Below, piece by piece: positions 26,152 through 36,900 of a stretch of DNA of 64,000 bases. The position numbers were made by a program, and so were the translations under genes. Position 1 is the first letter of the stretch. Every line of letters starts with the position of its first letter. Source of the stretch: Harmothoe impar (lineage: Eukaryota > Annelida > Polychaeta > Phyllodocida > Polynoidae); NCBI GenBank assembly GCA_947462335.1, contig OX381706.1:17770784-17834783 (forward strand), written 5' to 3'. Under the pieces are notes generated by a model, which had not been told where the DNA came from, did no database searches, and saw only the letters and a program-made list of their open reading frames with translations.

Positions 26152-28979
26152 AGTAGCATTATGATGGAAGATAAACACTTGTCCAATTAGATATGATGAA
26201 GGGTAGATGAGGAGAAAGGGTGCTCCCTGTGTTTTTTTTAGAAAAACTTTACTCGCCAGTGGACCCACTATAGCCAAATCACATAGAGAAGGGACCATTC
26301 CTCTGAGGTACTTTTTATGTGTGTTCTGATGCGTCTTACATTTTTCAACTTAGAATAAAAATCCATGAGGCATGAGAACTAAAAAGGGGCAGGGAATATG
26401 TGTCCTATTCCAAAAGGCCCTGATCAAGCCTAAAACCAAGTCTCCTCAGAACTGTAAAAGACCTTGGGGCTGTTTGTGTGAAAATACAAACTATGTTGGA
26501 CCTGGCGTCTTCTTCAGAAAGCAATCTTTAAGAGGTCTCCCAAGAGAATTAACCATTGAATTCAGACGAATAATCTGAGAGATGTCGTCCATATTGTAAA
26601 GGCCAGCCAAAGTAGGTACATGAAGAATACCCCCTCAGACCGCCCCACCCATGTCTTCATCAGCCCATTATAGACCTGTAAGGTGGGCCTGAGGTGGTTG
26701 CAGGACGGCCACAACTGGTCAGTGGATCAGGTTAGAGAGCAGCTCAGGACTGCTAATAGTATCATGGAGCAGCTCCCAAGCAGTTCAATGTCTGCATGGC
26801 TGCATTGACTGACTCCCCGTACAAGATGGATCAAGTTGGGGAGTAGTATTCAACCTAGCAATAGAGCACCCTTGCCATCCACACTGTTAGATGAAGTCAA
26901 CATATAATGAAATATACTTTTTGTTTATATCATATGTTAGATATATCTTAGGAAAATGCTGAGTTGTTGGTTTCCTTGCACACAACTGTTAAAGCCTCTA
27001 CCTACTACCTGCTCACTCAATAAATTGCATATATTCATGTTTAACTCAACCCTGCCAATAAATCAAATGTCAGCAAGCTGGCAAACCTTTTGAATTGCCT
27101 CAATCTTTATAGCTGCCTACTTACAGATACTGCCTACTTACAATCCCCATGCCTGTATCAGCATTCATGTTCTCAAGATCAATCCTTTAACGTTCCTCGC
27201 AGGTCAGCTCTATGGGGCCTTATTAAAAGTGAACATCAGGTGTGTCTCTTGCTACCTTTCTACTACAACTCATTACTCCAAAGACAAATGTTTCCAATTT
27301 CAAAGGTTACCTATATTAAAGAGGATCTCATGATGTTTGGACCAATAAAAATAAATGGACGCACAGGTCTACCTAGTTCTTGAAATAGGTGTACAGCAAA
27401 GTTTGGCAGCATACAAAATAATCATCAGATCAAGAAAAAGTGTGTTTCCATAAAGAGCTGTTGCAGGGTCCATGCGACCTTGACTGTACCTTTATCCAAA
27501 CATCCATTATTATTCTCATTTCCCTTCCCAAACTCACACATGTTAGACAATTATATGGCCTATTCTAGTGGACATGGAAATCAGTCCAGCTGTATTTGTT
27601 GCAGTATTCATCCACCGATATCTGGCCCTTCAATGAGATTCTGCCTCTTCTCATCTTGCACATTCCTTGATGCACAGAGCCCCACAGTCCACGTTATGGT
27701 CTGCCTTACAGCTGTGTGTTGGATGGAGGAGCTACATGACTGACAATCGGCACTGGATGATAGCCACCAATGGCCGGTCTGCAGGCTAGTTATCTCTGCA
27801 AACAAGGTGTGTGCCAGCCTTGGCAAGTGGTTCTAACCAGGTTCCCCTGAGGTGCCAGCACTATTAAAGGCACCTTTTCCTGAAAGGCGCCTTGCCTTCT
27901 GCTTATCTGATTTCTGAAGTGGCAACCTGTGGCACCCCAAGTAACCCATGGGGTAGTATTGAGATCTTATGTGGTTCTCATGGAAGAGATACTTAGGAGG
28001 AAGGTGTGAGATGGATGTGAGTGGTGAGGGAAAGGATGTGAAAGCCCCAATAACAGTCCTCATCCGGGGCCAGTGATCCTGGTGGCAGGTGGTTTCCTAG
28101 CAGATGTCCCCTGGAACAAGTACATAGGTGAGTAGGGATATAGACAGTTTTAGTTGGGGATTTGATAGTATTGTTGAATGTGGTAATACAAGCATTGTGG
28201 TTTTTGCAAGTGGTACAACAATATCACCCTTCCCTATCCTATTCCTTCAATACAAGTCTGACCCACTCTCTATTTTATTATGTATTCCATAGTAGCAGTC
28301 AGAGGAAAGGGTGATTTTATTGAATTAACATAGAATATCATTTTGGTCAATTACAGATTATACAGCAAGTCTGTTGAGATATTAAAATTGTCATGCTTTC
28401 TATTTGACACCATCTGCATCCTGAAAAATGGGAAACAAGATGACAAATGGGTAGTGGGAACCACAGAGGCACACTCTATTATAAAAGTGGGGCTAAGATA
28501 ATGTCCAAGTGACTTGAACCCATGTGAAAACAGGTGACGTTATGAGATTCATTATGGGAAGTTTTTCTTTTAGCCAATTCCTTCAGTACAACTCTCACTC
28601 CCTCTCTTATTATCATTATGTTTTATATGGAAATTATGATATAAGGTAGTCAGGTTCACTATGTTGGAGATGTGAAATTTAGCTTAAGTTTGCTTCTAAG
28701 TTTTTTGCAAATCTAAATACCATCCAAGGTTCTTATTCACACGAAACATGACAGGTACTACACAGCACCCAAGCCATGGATAACTCATAACCAGCATGTT
28801 GGGTATAATTACAAAGCAGGGTATCGAAAGGAGGAGGGAGGCCAATGCTCTCAAAATGACGGTGGGAGACTGGTCAAGTCAGAAACACGCACAACATCGG
28901 CTCCCGGTCCCCAAAGCAGTCATCTTGGTGGCTGGCAACTGTGGGTTAGGGTGTTATTGGGAAAGGTTAAGTCTGACAG

Positions 28980-30981
28980 TAGGTACCACAGGTATTTTGA
29001 AGATAAATGGCCTAGAGATTCGGCAATAGTATTGTTAGAAAGCTTGAAAAGAATGCGAAGGAAGGACATCAGTTATGTTGAGATCCTTTGAACGGTTGAT
29101 TTATTATGAATTTTTTAAGAAAAAAAGTTTTACCTTACATTTGGGCCAATTGAGCATTTTTAGGTTGGTCATACATCAAATATAACACAGCCAGATTGTG
29201 CTTGATAGCAATTTCATGATAAACCATATGCTCCCTTTGGCAAATGATCTTGGTATGACATCTGTTTGCACACAACTTGACATGATATGCCCCTCAAAAT
29301 GCTACTTTGCACAGGAAAAGCTTGTGAAAATAGGCATTCTTCCATTTTCAGGCCATATACAACTTCAAGGGTTTTAGGCTGAGCACCTTTATATTGTGGA
29401 AAACATATGTACAACTGGTAAAGAGTGTCTTGAATTTTTTTTCATCACATTCCCATTGAGATTTAATGACCTACTGGTGTTTAAAAATGACAAAATCACT
29501 TATTTACAGCCTTGTCCTAATCATAAGCCAGTGGTCACCTGCAGGCCCATCCTATAAAAAGGGCGATAGAATCACAACCAGTGGTCGGATTGTCTTGAAA
29601 TTCGAAACAGAGTATATCTTGAGAAGAGATTTTGGGAGAGGACCCAAAAAAAATTCCGCCCCCCCCCAAACCCCCCCCCCCAAAAAAAATAAGAAAAATT
29701 TCCAAATTTCTCAGAGCCTATATATTTCTAAGGATAAAGGAACACAAATAAATTTTGCACTTTTGGGGGGCAGATCCCCCTATCCAGGAAGGGGTGGTTG
29801 TATTGAAATTCCACCATCTGCTTTATTCCCCTACTCTACCATGGAAGTCAGATCTGAGGGGAACACCATTGTAGGTTCGAATCCTGGTGGAGCTGACTGT
29901 GAGACAAAAAAGTTTGTTTGCTAAAAAGAAAAGGGCTTTACTTTTTTTAGCTCCCCTCCCCCCTCAAGAGGGGTCAGGATTTTACACACTGCCCCCCCCC
30001 CCCCCCTCAGGAGGGCTAAACTCTTTTACGCCCCCAACCCGCAATTCTCTCTATTTCAGTGAAAACAATGACAAGTTCTACAGACATTTAAAAAACGTTT
30101 TTTTGCAAACGTTATTTTTGGTCAACGTTTTAACATTTTCCAAACATTGGGAAAACGTTTTTACAAACGTTTGCAAACCTCCTGCAAATGTTTTCCAACC
30201 GTTAGGAAAATGTTATTTGTTAGCTGGGTAAGAACCATATAAGAAACTTTTTTTTGCAATTTTGTTGACTCTAAGCTATATTCTTTCCCTTCACTTACTG
30301 GAATGTGGGTCTGTATTGAGGGCCTGTACCTAATTGTGCTCCCATACACTGACAGTGCATACACCTACCAAATCTAGGACATGGCCAGAGGGTGATCATA
30401 ATTATTCTACAAAGATTATTTCCTAGGTTTAGTCTCACATCGGCCCCATCCATCGAATTGCATAGCTGTTTCAACATGGGTATTCTAGATAATCTGAGCT
30501 TTATGGCATGGTGTGGCACAATCAATTCTTTTGAGAATTATTGTCCATTTAAGATGTTTTATTATTATTATTATTGCAGCCATAATTTCAATAAAATTTA
30601 TTCATAATTGTGCTGGGGATACAAATAAAGGTTTGAAACATAGCTATCCAAAGGTGCTCATATTGTATCGGTCCAACCCATGGTGACATCGCAAGACCAC
30701 TGGAAAGGAAAGTTAGGAAAAAAGCCTGGTAGAAAACAGGTGACAAAGTGTCTAAATGATAGGAAATGAGCTTTCAGCAAAGACCAATTTTCATAGACCA
30801 AGGCTGCACAAAATTGAAAGCACTGATAATAGATGGGACCAGGTGATCCATATCTTTCCGATAAGTGGTCTGTTATTGCTGTATGATTATCGGTCTGGCT
30901 GTGAAGAGCATGTAAGGATTGCTCTTATGCTCTGAGATTTGGGCCTTTTCACAGGAGCGCAGCGCTCCTCTGGGGTACCTA
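28980..30981. mobile_element. 2.0-kb DNA element with 7-bp target duplication
   Basis: Splits module Z of unit 4 between two copies of ctgacag (28973-28979 and 30982-30988) that occur once in the other units. Its ends are taggtacc and ggtaccta, with weaker matching for about four more bases. Inside are homopolymer C and A runs (29650-29690, 29990-30006), a nested palindromic repeat (30089-30233) and the palindrome ggagcgcagcgctcc near the right end. The longest frame, 152 codons at 29466-29924, crosses low-complexity C/A tracts and has no transposase features. A hAT-like source is possible. Confidence 0.82.
30089..30233. repeat. AACGTT-rich interspersed repeat
   Basis: Repeated aaacgttt and aacatttt words in both orientations, ending ttgttagctgggtaa. 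This resembles a class of short palindromic repeats found in many aquatic animal genomes; that comparison is from memory and untested. It is nested in the 2.0-kb element and has no coding content. Confidence 0.55.
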
Positions 30982-31094
30982 CTGACAGGAAGGCAATTAC
31001 ATTGTAGGCATGTACAGTCCCATCTGTAGCTTGTCTGCAAGTTTTAACTCAGGGTTGCTGACCAAGTCCACCACTTGCATTCATATGAAGGTAG

Positions 31095-31300
31095 ACCGGG
31101 TCATAGTTACAACAGTAATGTTCATCCCCGTCAAATGTGCCTAAAAACATACACAAGGATCATCAGATATTTGAATAGCTTGCACACAGTATAGGGTTGT
31201 GTGTTATTCACATACCGACTTTTCAAGCCCTCATTTTGATCATCATGTCCAATATCATGCTTATTGTTTCCATTGCAGACAGACTTGATGAATATTTAAA
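31095..31300 (+). repeat. Segment of module Z kept only in unit 4
   Basis: After cattcatatgaaggtag, unit 4 continues with accgggtcatagttacaaca for about 200 bp before rejoining the other units at ggaggctgttta. The same word in reverse borders the dispersed Z copies at 51425 and 62920. The segment therefore looks ancestral, and units 1, 2, 3 and 5 look like the deletion form. Confidence 0.65.
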
Positions 31301-32773
31301 AGTGAGGAGGCTGTTTATGGATTCTTAATTGTGTGCAATAATATCATAATTTCTATTCATGGAAACATATAGAATAGAGATAATTGTGGTTGGTCATTGA
31401 TTTGTGATTCATTTATCATAATGTGTGTCAAACCCCTTTCCAGTCAGATACATCTAGACCTCATCTCAGGTAATTATATTCAGTGTAGCTGTAATGCTTA
31501 ATATGAATAGATTTAGTCCTGGTAATGAGCTTTGAAACAAGTGACACTCAAAACGTAACACAACCTGTACAACTTGCTTTCAATTAGTAAAACTATAACA
31601 AGACCTAACCCCAACCTCAAATCGTGATTTCATGGTCCCTGGTTCTTAACCCAAGTAACCCAAGTAGGGATTATTCTTGGATGGGGGAATGATGGTAGTG
31701 TAATAGTATGGATTCTGTTTACTTATTTACATAATCACATAATAGAAGGGATCCAGATAAGTAGCTGATATACCACAATATTCCTTAAGTTGGGATATAT
31801 GACTAAACTGTACCCTGTTCTATGAATCAATACTTTTTCTATTCAGGACACTGTGATTGTAAGTGTAAGAAAATGCCACCCAATTAAGGTTGTAAGGGGA
31901 AGGGGGTAACTCTAACACCTGTATCATTCATCTAGCTTGAAATACTAACTTTGCACAATATTTCACGTCAAATTCGAATTATCTTATATGCGTCATAATG
32001 TGCATGTCCGACATGACCTCTAGCCCTGGTTCTAATATCACATTCCTTCCTTTCTCCAGGTCTACCAACTGGCATACTTAGCCAATGCCCAATGCTTGAA
32101 ACTGCATAGGGGTTGCTCTTTTATGCTATTAGCAGCCCTGGGCTGGCCCCTAACCTGATCTACCAACCAAGTGAGCCTGATCTACAAAGACTTCAGGCCC
32201 CACCTTACAAGTCTATTATGGCCCATTGCACACACTTTGCTTGGGCTTTGCAATATGGGTAACAAGCCTGAGCAGGCTATATTGCTGAATTCAATGGTTA
32301 ATCTGAGTAAAGCCTTGAAGGGAAATTACCCCTGAGAAGTCATGCCAGTTGCCTATAGCTTTATCTATAGCATGCAACATGTTTCAAAGAATATTTGACT
32401 TACTATTTGTGATCATATACATCATACACACCAAGTTACCATAACATGTGTTTATTAGAATCTTTTATTTGACTAGAGAGCTATTTGTGATCATACCCTG
32501 GAAACAAATTCCCGTGAATTCCCCCTGAATAACACGGGTTGAACTGGGGTCAGTCCCGGGAATAACCCGGGTTCTATTCCCGTGATATCACGGGATTCTG
32601 TGAGCAAAATTTCCCGTTATATCACGGGATTCTGTTAAAGAGGGGTGCATGGGTTCGAATCCCATGCTAGTAGACCTGAATGGTTTTAGTGAACCTGTCT
32701 AGTGTGATCTATCTAAATATTCTTACAAAAACATCCACATACATTCCTTTTGACCACTAACCAACGTATGCTT

Positions 32774-32845
32774 GTCCTGTTCGGGAACTGAACCTGCTAC
32801 CCTTAGACCCATAGTGCCGTGCTCTAGCGACTGACCTACTGGGAC
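32774..32845 (-). ncRNA. tRNA-like pseudogene 1 in the TA element
   Basis: Reverse strand: gtcccagtaggtcagtcgct gives an A-box-like D arm, then gcaggttcagttccc a B-box-like T arm, and the terminal ggac can pair with the initial gtcc. The anticodon stem pairs poorly. Lengths fit a tRNA-derived relic rather than a working tRNA gene. Confidence 0.5.
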
Positions 32846-33086
32846 ATGTATTGAGAGAGGTACATGATCTGCGACCAGTGGTGACTGTACTATGATATAT
32901 TATGTATACATAGAGTTGTTGTTGACAAAGAGAGAAGCAGGATAGACATGAGGGACCTTTAGCAAACCTAATGTAACCAATTAAACATAGACATATCCTA
33001 TACTTTTAACACTGCTACGTCTGCGTATAGTAAGCTTAGATTTACACAAATGTAGATTTCCCATTATTTCTTTCATGCAAAAAAAA

Positions 33087-33157
33087 GATCACTAGGGATT
33101 TGAACTATCCACCTTTAGATCTACAGTCCCAGGCTCTACAGACTGAGCTAACCAGGC
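33087..33157 (-). ncRNA. tRNA-Tyr(GTA)-like pseudogene 2
   Basis: Reverse strand reads gcctggttagctcagtctgt, then gggactgtagatct where gta sits at the anticodon place as in tRNA-Tyr, then atagttcaaatccc as T arm. The acceptor ends do not pair. A box and B box are recognisable. Confidence 0.55.
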
Positions 33158-33225
33158 TTGCTGAATGGTTGATGCTTAGGGTGATAGAGTTTCATTCTGC
33201 ACCCTCTCTCTGTGATACAAATAGG

Positions 33226-33338
33226 GACCTTTAGCAAACCTGATGTAGCTCCTTAAACGCAGATGTAGCAATGGCAAAATTGTAGGCTACATCTGGATCT
33301 AATGAACTACCTTAGCTTTGCTAAAGGTCCCTATTTTT
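33226..33338. mobile_element. Nested ~112-bp palindromic repeat
   Basis: Ends are the inverted pair gggacctttagcaaa and tttgctaaaggtccc. A related copy lies at 33448-33560 and a half copy starts near 32952. All are inside the 1.78-kb element. Confidence 0.65.
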
Positions 33339-33347
33339 CCCATCATA

Positions 33348-33418
33348 GCTCATTAGGGATTCGATCTCTCCACCTTCAGATCTAAAGTGCTAGGCTCTAC
33401 AGACTGAGCTAACCGGGC
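33348..33418 (-). ncRNA. tRNA-Tyr-like pseudogene 3
   Basis: Reverse strand reads gcccggttagctcagtctgt, then agcactttagatctg (anticodon position tta instead of gta), then agagatcgaatccc. It is closely related to copies 2 and 4. It lacks good acceptor and anticodon stem pairing. Confidence 0.5.
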
Positions 33419-33447
33419 TTGCTGAATGGTTGATGCATGGAAAGGTA

Positions 33448-33560
33448 ATAGGGTCCTGTGGCAATGTCGACGCAGCCCATCTAGAGATGATGTAGCCTAT
33501 GCCTGTAACATTGCTATGGTTGCATTAAATGAGATATGTCAGGTTGCTAAAGGTCTCTAA
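33448..33560. mobile_element. Nested ~112-bp palindromic repeat, second copy
   Basis: Begins agggtcctgtggcaat and ends ggttgctaaaggtctct, an imperfect inverted pair related to the repeat at 33226-33338. It separates tRNA-like copies 3 and 4. Confidence 0.5.
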
Positions 33561-33874
33561 TGTTTCATTCTGGACCCTCTCTCTCTCTGATACAAAACAA
33601 CTGTATGAAGGAACCATTTAACATGGGGCATTTTGCACGTTTAACACATACACACACTTGTATTCTCCCATTAATTGCGGTGTTAAAGTGATACTTGCAA
33701 TCCCTCAGGAGATTCATTGACTTGGCTTTTGATTTCTAATTCTAAAGTAATTAGTAATAGAAACTAAGCTTTCCAACTACAAATACATTGTCCCGTGCAC
33801 TAGCATGTGGACCAATGAAACAGGGAGAGGGTGCAGATTAAACACTACCATTCCATGCATCTACCCTTCAGCAA

Positions 33875-33946
33875 GCCCGGTTAGCTCAGTCGGTAGAGCC
33901 TAGCACTGTAGATCTGAAGGTTGAGAGGTCGAATCCCTAGTGATCT
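33875..33946 (+). ncRNA. tRNA-Tyr(GTA)-like pseudogene 4
   Basis: Reads gcccggttagctcagtcggt, a good A box, then gcactgtagatctg with gta at the anticodon position, then gaggtcgaatccc, a B box lacking one T. It is followed by a T run (gatcttttattttt), the form of a Pol III terminator. The anticodon stem and acceptor are mismatched, so a working tRNA is unlikely. Confidence 0.55.
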
Positions 33947-36900
33947 TTTATTTTTGTATCAGTCATTTAGAAAACATTTCTTTCACACCAACATGTAGAA
34001 GATACATTTTTAATGTTTTTTATCATCAACTCATGCTTGAATAAGGTAGAAATACACCTTTTGCTATGGTGTGCACAATTCTACCCCATTGGTTCAATAA
34101 GTGAACTGACAGGGGTTCGAACCCACATCCTGCTGATTTGCTGGGGTAAATCCCGTGATTTTACAAGATTCTACATGTAAAATCACGTCTTTTAATCCCG
34201 TGATATCACGGGAAATTTTGCTCACAGAATCCCCAAAAATTCCCGGGAATATCCCGTGACTTGTTACCAGGGTATACATCATATACACAGTTAACAGTAA
34301 TGTATTATAAGTCAACCAGCAGTTAGTCTGAATGGATGTGTTTATTAGAATCTTTCATAACTGAGGGTTAATTTAACAGTTTGACCTGTCACCATATTTC
34401 TAGTGTATCATGGTTTATGTTATTCATTCTACTTTGTTCACTAAGTACACTGAAAATCTAAAGCTATCAGGATTGCCATGTAAATTATTACAAGTGTAAT
34501 ATTGCACATGTGGATGCTTCTACTATTTCTATTTGAGCAATGACCCTTTCTCTCTCATGACAATTACTGTGTTGATGAATAGGTCAATCATTACTCTTGA
34601 ACAATATCATGGGCTGAAAATGGATGCCATTTACATGACCATACAGTGCTTGGAATAAAAGTACCACAATGTTGAACAGTGTCTCACAGACCCATGATCT
34701 AAGAAAAGTATCTTCTCTAAGATGGATTTCCATTTCCGTGCACAGAGTCACACAGGTGTGAGGCATGTGGCTCACTCCAGTGGATAGCAGCATTCCTTGC
34801 AGTAACTATCTCCACCAATATCTAGCTTCTCAAGCAGATTTCACCCGGACGCGTTAAGCTGTCTCTTCTTAGACCATGTCACATATGATACCCCAAAGAC
34901 CTTGTTACAGTTTGCCTTACAGCTACGTGTCAGGTGGGAAGCTACCAACAACAAAAAGGGCAAGGATATTGTGTGCACAGTGGACATGAATCGGCAGAGG
35001 ATGACGCCAATGACCGGTCTGCGGGCTAGTTATCTCTGCAAACAAGCCGTGTGTCAGCCTTGGCAAGCGGTTCTAATCGGCTTCCCCTGAGGGACAGGCA
35101 CTATGAAAGGCACCTTTTCCTGAAAGTCAGGAGGCCTTCTGCATATCTAATTTGCCCCCAGTAGCCTGGAGTAGATTGGGGCAATACTGGGGTACTGATG
35201 GCTTTAATACTGAAAGGAAATAGGACATAAACGCTGTGAGTCAGATGTGAGAGGTGTGTAAGGGGTGCCAAATCTCCAATAACAGTCCTCAGTCACAGGC
35301 ACCTCTGTCATTCCACTGCCTGGTGGTAGGTGAGTGGGTTATACCAAAACTTCCTGGGTTCTAGGATGAGCTCACTGGCCTTATTAAGTTCGTGCCTCAC
35401 CTGCAAATCTCTTACTCCCAAGGAGATTGATGAGTCTGCCCTCCGGGTTTATCACTATACATAACGGAGATCAAATTTGGTAAATACTTATTCTCTTCTA
35501 GAGAAACATCCATAGAAAATCTACTATAGATATTTTTCATCCTAGATGATGTGGGAGAATTGGAATAATCCAAGGGAATTTAATTCATTAATATCAACCA
35601 ATTTTAATGGACTTTGCAGAAGGTGGGGTGATATTAGGATGGAGAAAGGAGTGAGTTACATGGAGGGTCTCATTCATTTCTTTTTAACCCCTCATGTTAA
35701 GGCAGGATTCCACTGACGGAATCAGCAGTGATTCTGTCTGTCAGACAAGATTCTCCCATTAGTTTAGCATCATAGACTTTTACCAGATGACGAAATTTCG
35801 GTTGACCAACGTTGGTGGAATGCATGCTTTAAGCAACCTCACGATATATTTATCACCTTTTTCAAAGGATCTGATTCCTACATACATGGAATCATGCTTC
35901 CATTTCTTTTTTTTTTATTCAACCGATCATCACATACAACAAACAATACAGATACTTATTATTCCTACATCATTTGGTCAGTGCTGGTCCAAAACAACAC
36001 GGAGATACCTTGCATTAATTAATCAATGGCATTTGGGTGACATTCTAGCAGTAATGAGTTTGTGCTGTAAAAGGGTCTTTGTCCTTCTGGAGGTTATCCA
36101 CCGTGTCTCATCATGAGTAAATAATGGGAAATATCTTGACATATATGAGCATTAGGGGCTCCATGTTACAGGATGCTGCTTCTTAAAAATAGCCTGACAT
36201 TATATGGCAGACAGCTACATAATGTGATAAGTATGAATTGTTTTGTAGTAGGGCAGAAAGGTATGTACTCACTAGTATCATATTCTCTGACATCTTATCA
36301 CAGCCATCTGTATCATTTCTGGAATTTTAAAGCTTGTTTTTCAGTTACTGTTGACAACCCTCAATTTGCATTAACATAATTAATTTGAGACAAATTGATC
36401 TAATCTACTGCCAACAACTCAGTCTGTTACCTTCAATCCATGTCCATTCTACAACATGATATACTCAAGAGTAATCATGAGTTATGTTTATTTAATGTCA
36501 ATGGAAATATTATTCTCCTACTTTTAAACAATCTCTCTCTGACCGTGGGAACACTTCCCATGGGAATGTTAAATGTGCACTTGATTCTGATTTCCCAATC
36601 CCCAGGACCTGTTAATCACATCTCTTAACATGGACCTTTGCTATAAGTTGATTAATAAGATACCCATAAGAAATTAGACCAAACTCATTTTCCTAAAAGG
36701 CTTCTTAGTTTCTTAATTATTAAGACTAAGAATCCATTTCCTCCCATGAGGACACATAATCAGTGTAAACACCACAGACTTAGTTGACAAAAACCTACTT
36801 CAGAAAATTATTTTACAAATATTACTGTCTGCAAACTGTAATCCCATAAATAAGTCCCGGTCCTGTCAATTCATATGGATGATCCATCATTCTTCATGTG

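Larger units (their letters stand above)
32496..34272. mobile_element. 1.78-kb TA-flanked inverted-repeat element carrying tRNA-like sequences
   Basis: Begins ccctggaaacaa and ends ttgttaccaggg, with TA on both sides. The other units have the filled-in site gtgattatatacatc. Both ends contain attctgtgagcaaaatttcc plus several cccgtgatatcacggg palindromes, then a T-arm-like gggttcgaa(t/c)ccc word (32650 forward, 34112 reverse). The interior holds four tRNA-like stretches and two nested ~112-bp palindromic repeats. No transposase frame was found. It is probably a composite built by nested insertion in a Tc1/mariner-type non-autonomous element. Confidence 0.82.

Noticed and set aside
25741..26156. 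Two frames of 69 and 72 codons with similar repeated residues
   Set aside because: Both are translations of the inverted 17-mer arrays of the 316-bp MITE.
29466..29924. 152-codon forward frame
   Set aside because: It crosses C and A homopolymers inside a transposable element and has low-complexity proline/lysine stretches. There is no transposase or other motif.
33875..33946. Functional tRNA-Tyr gene
   Set aside because: Good A box, gta at the anticodon place and a T run, but acceptor and anticodon stems do not pair and the B box lacks a base. It lies inside a mobile element.
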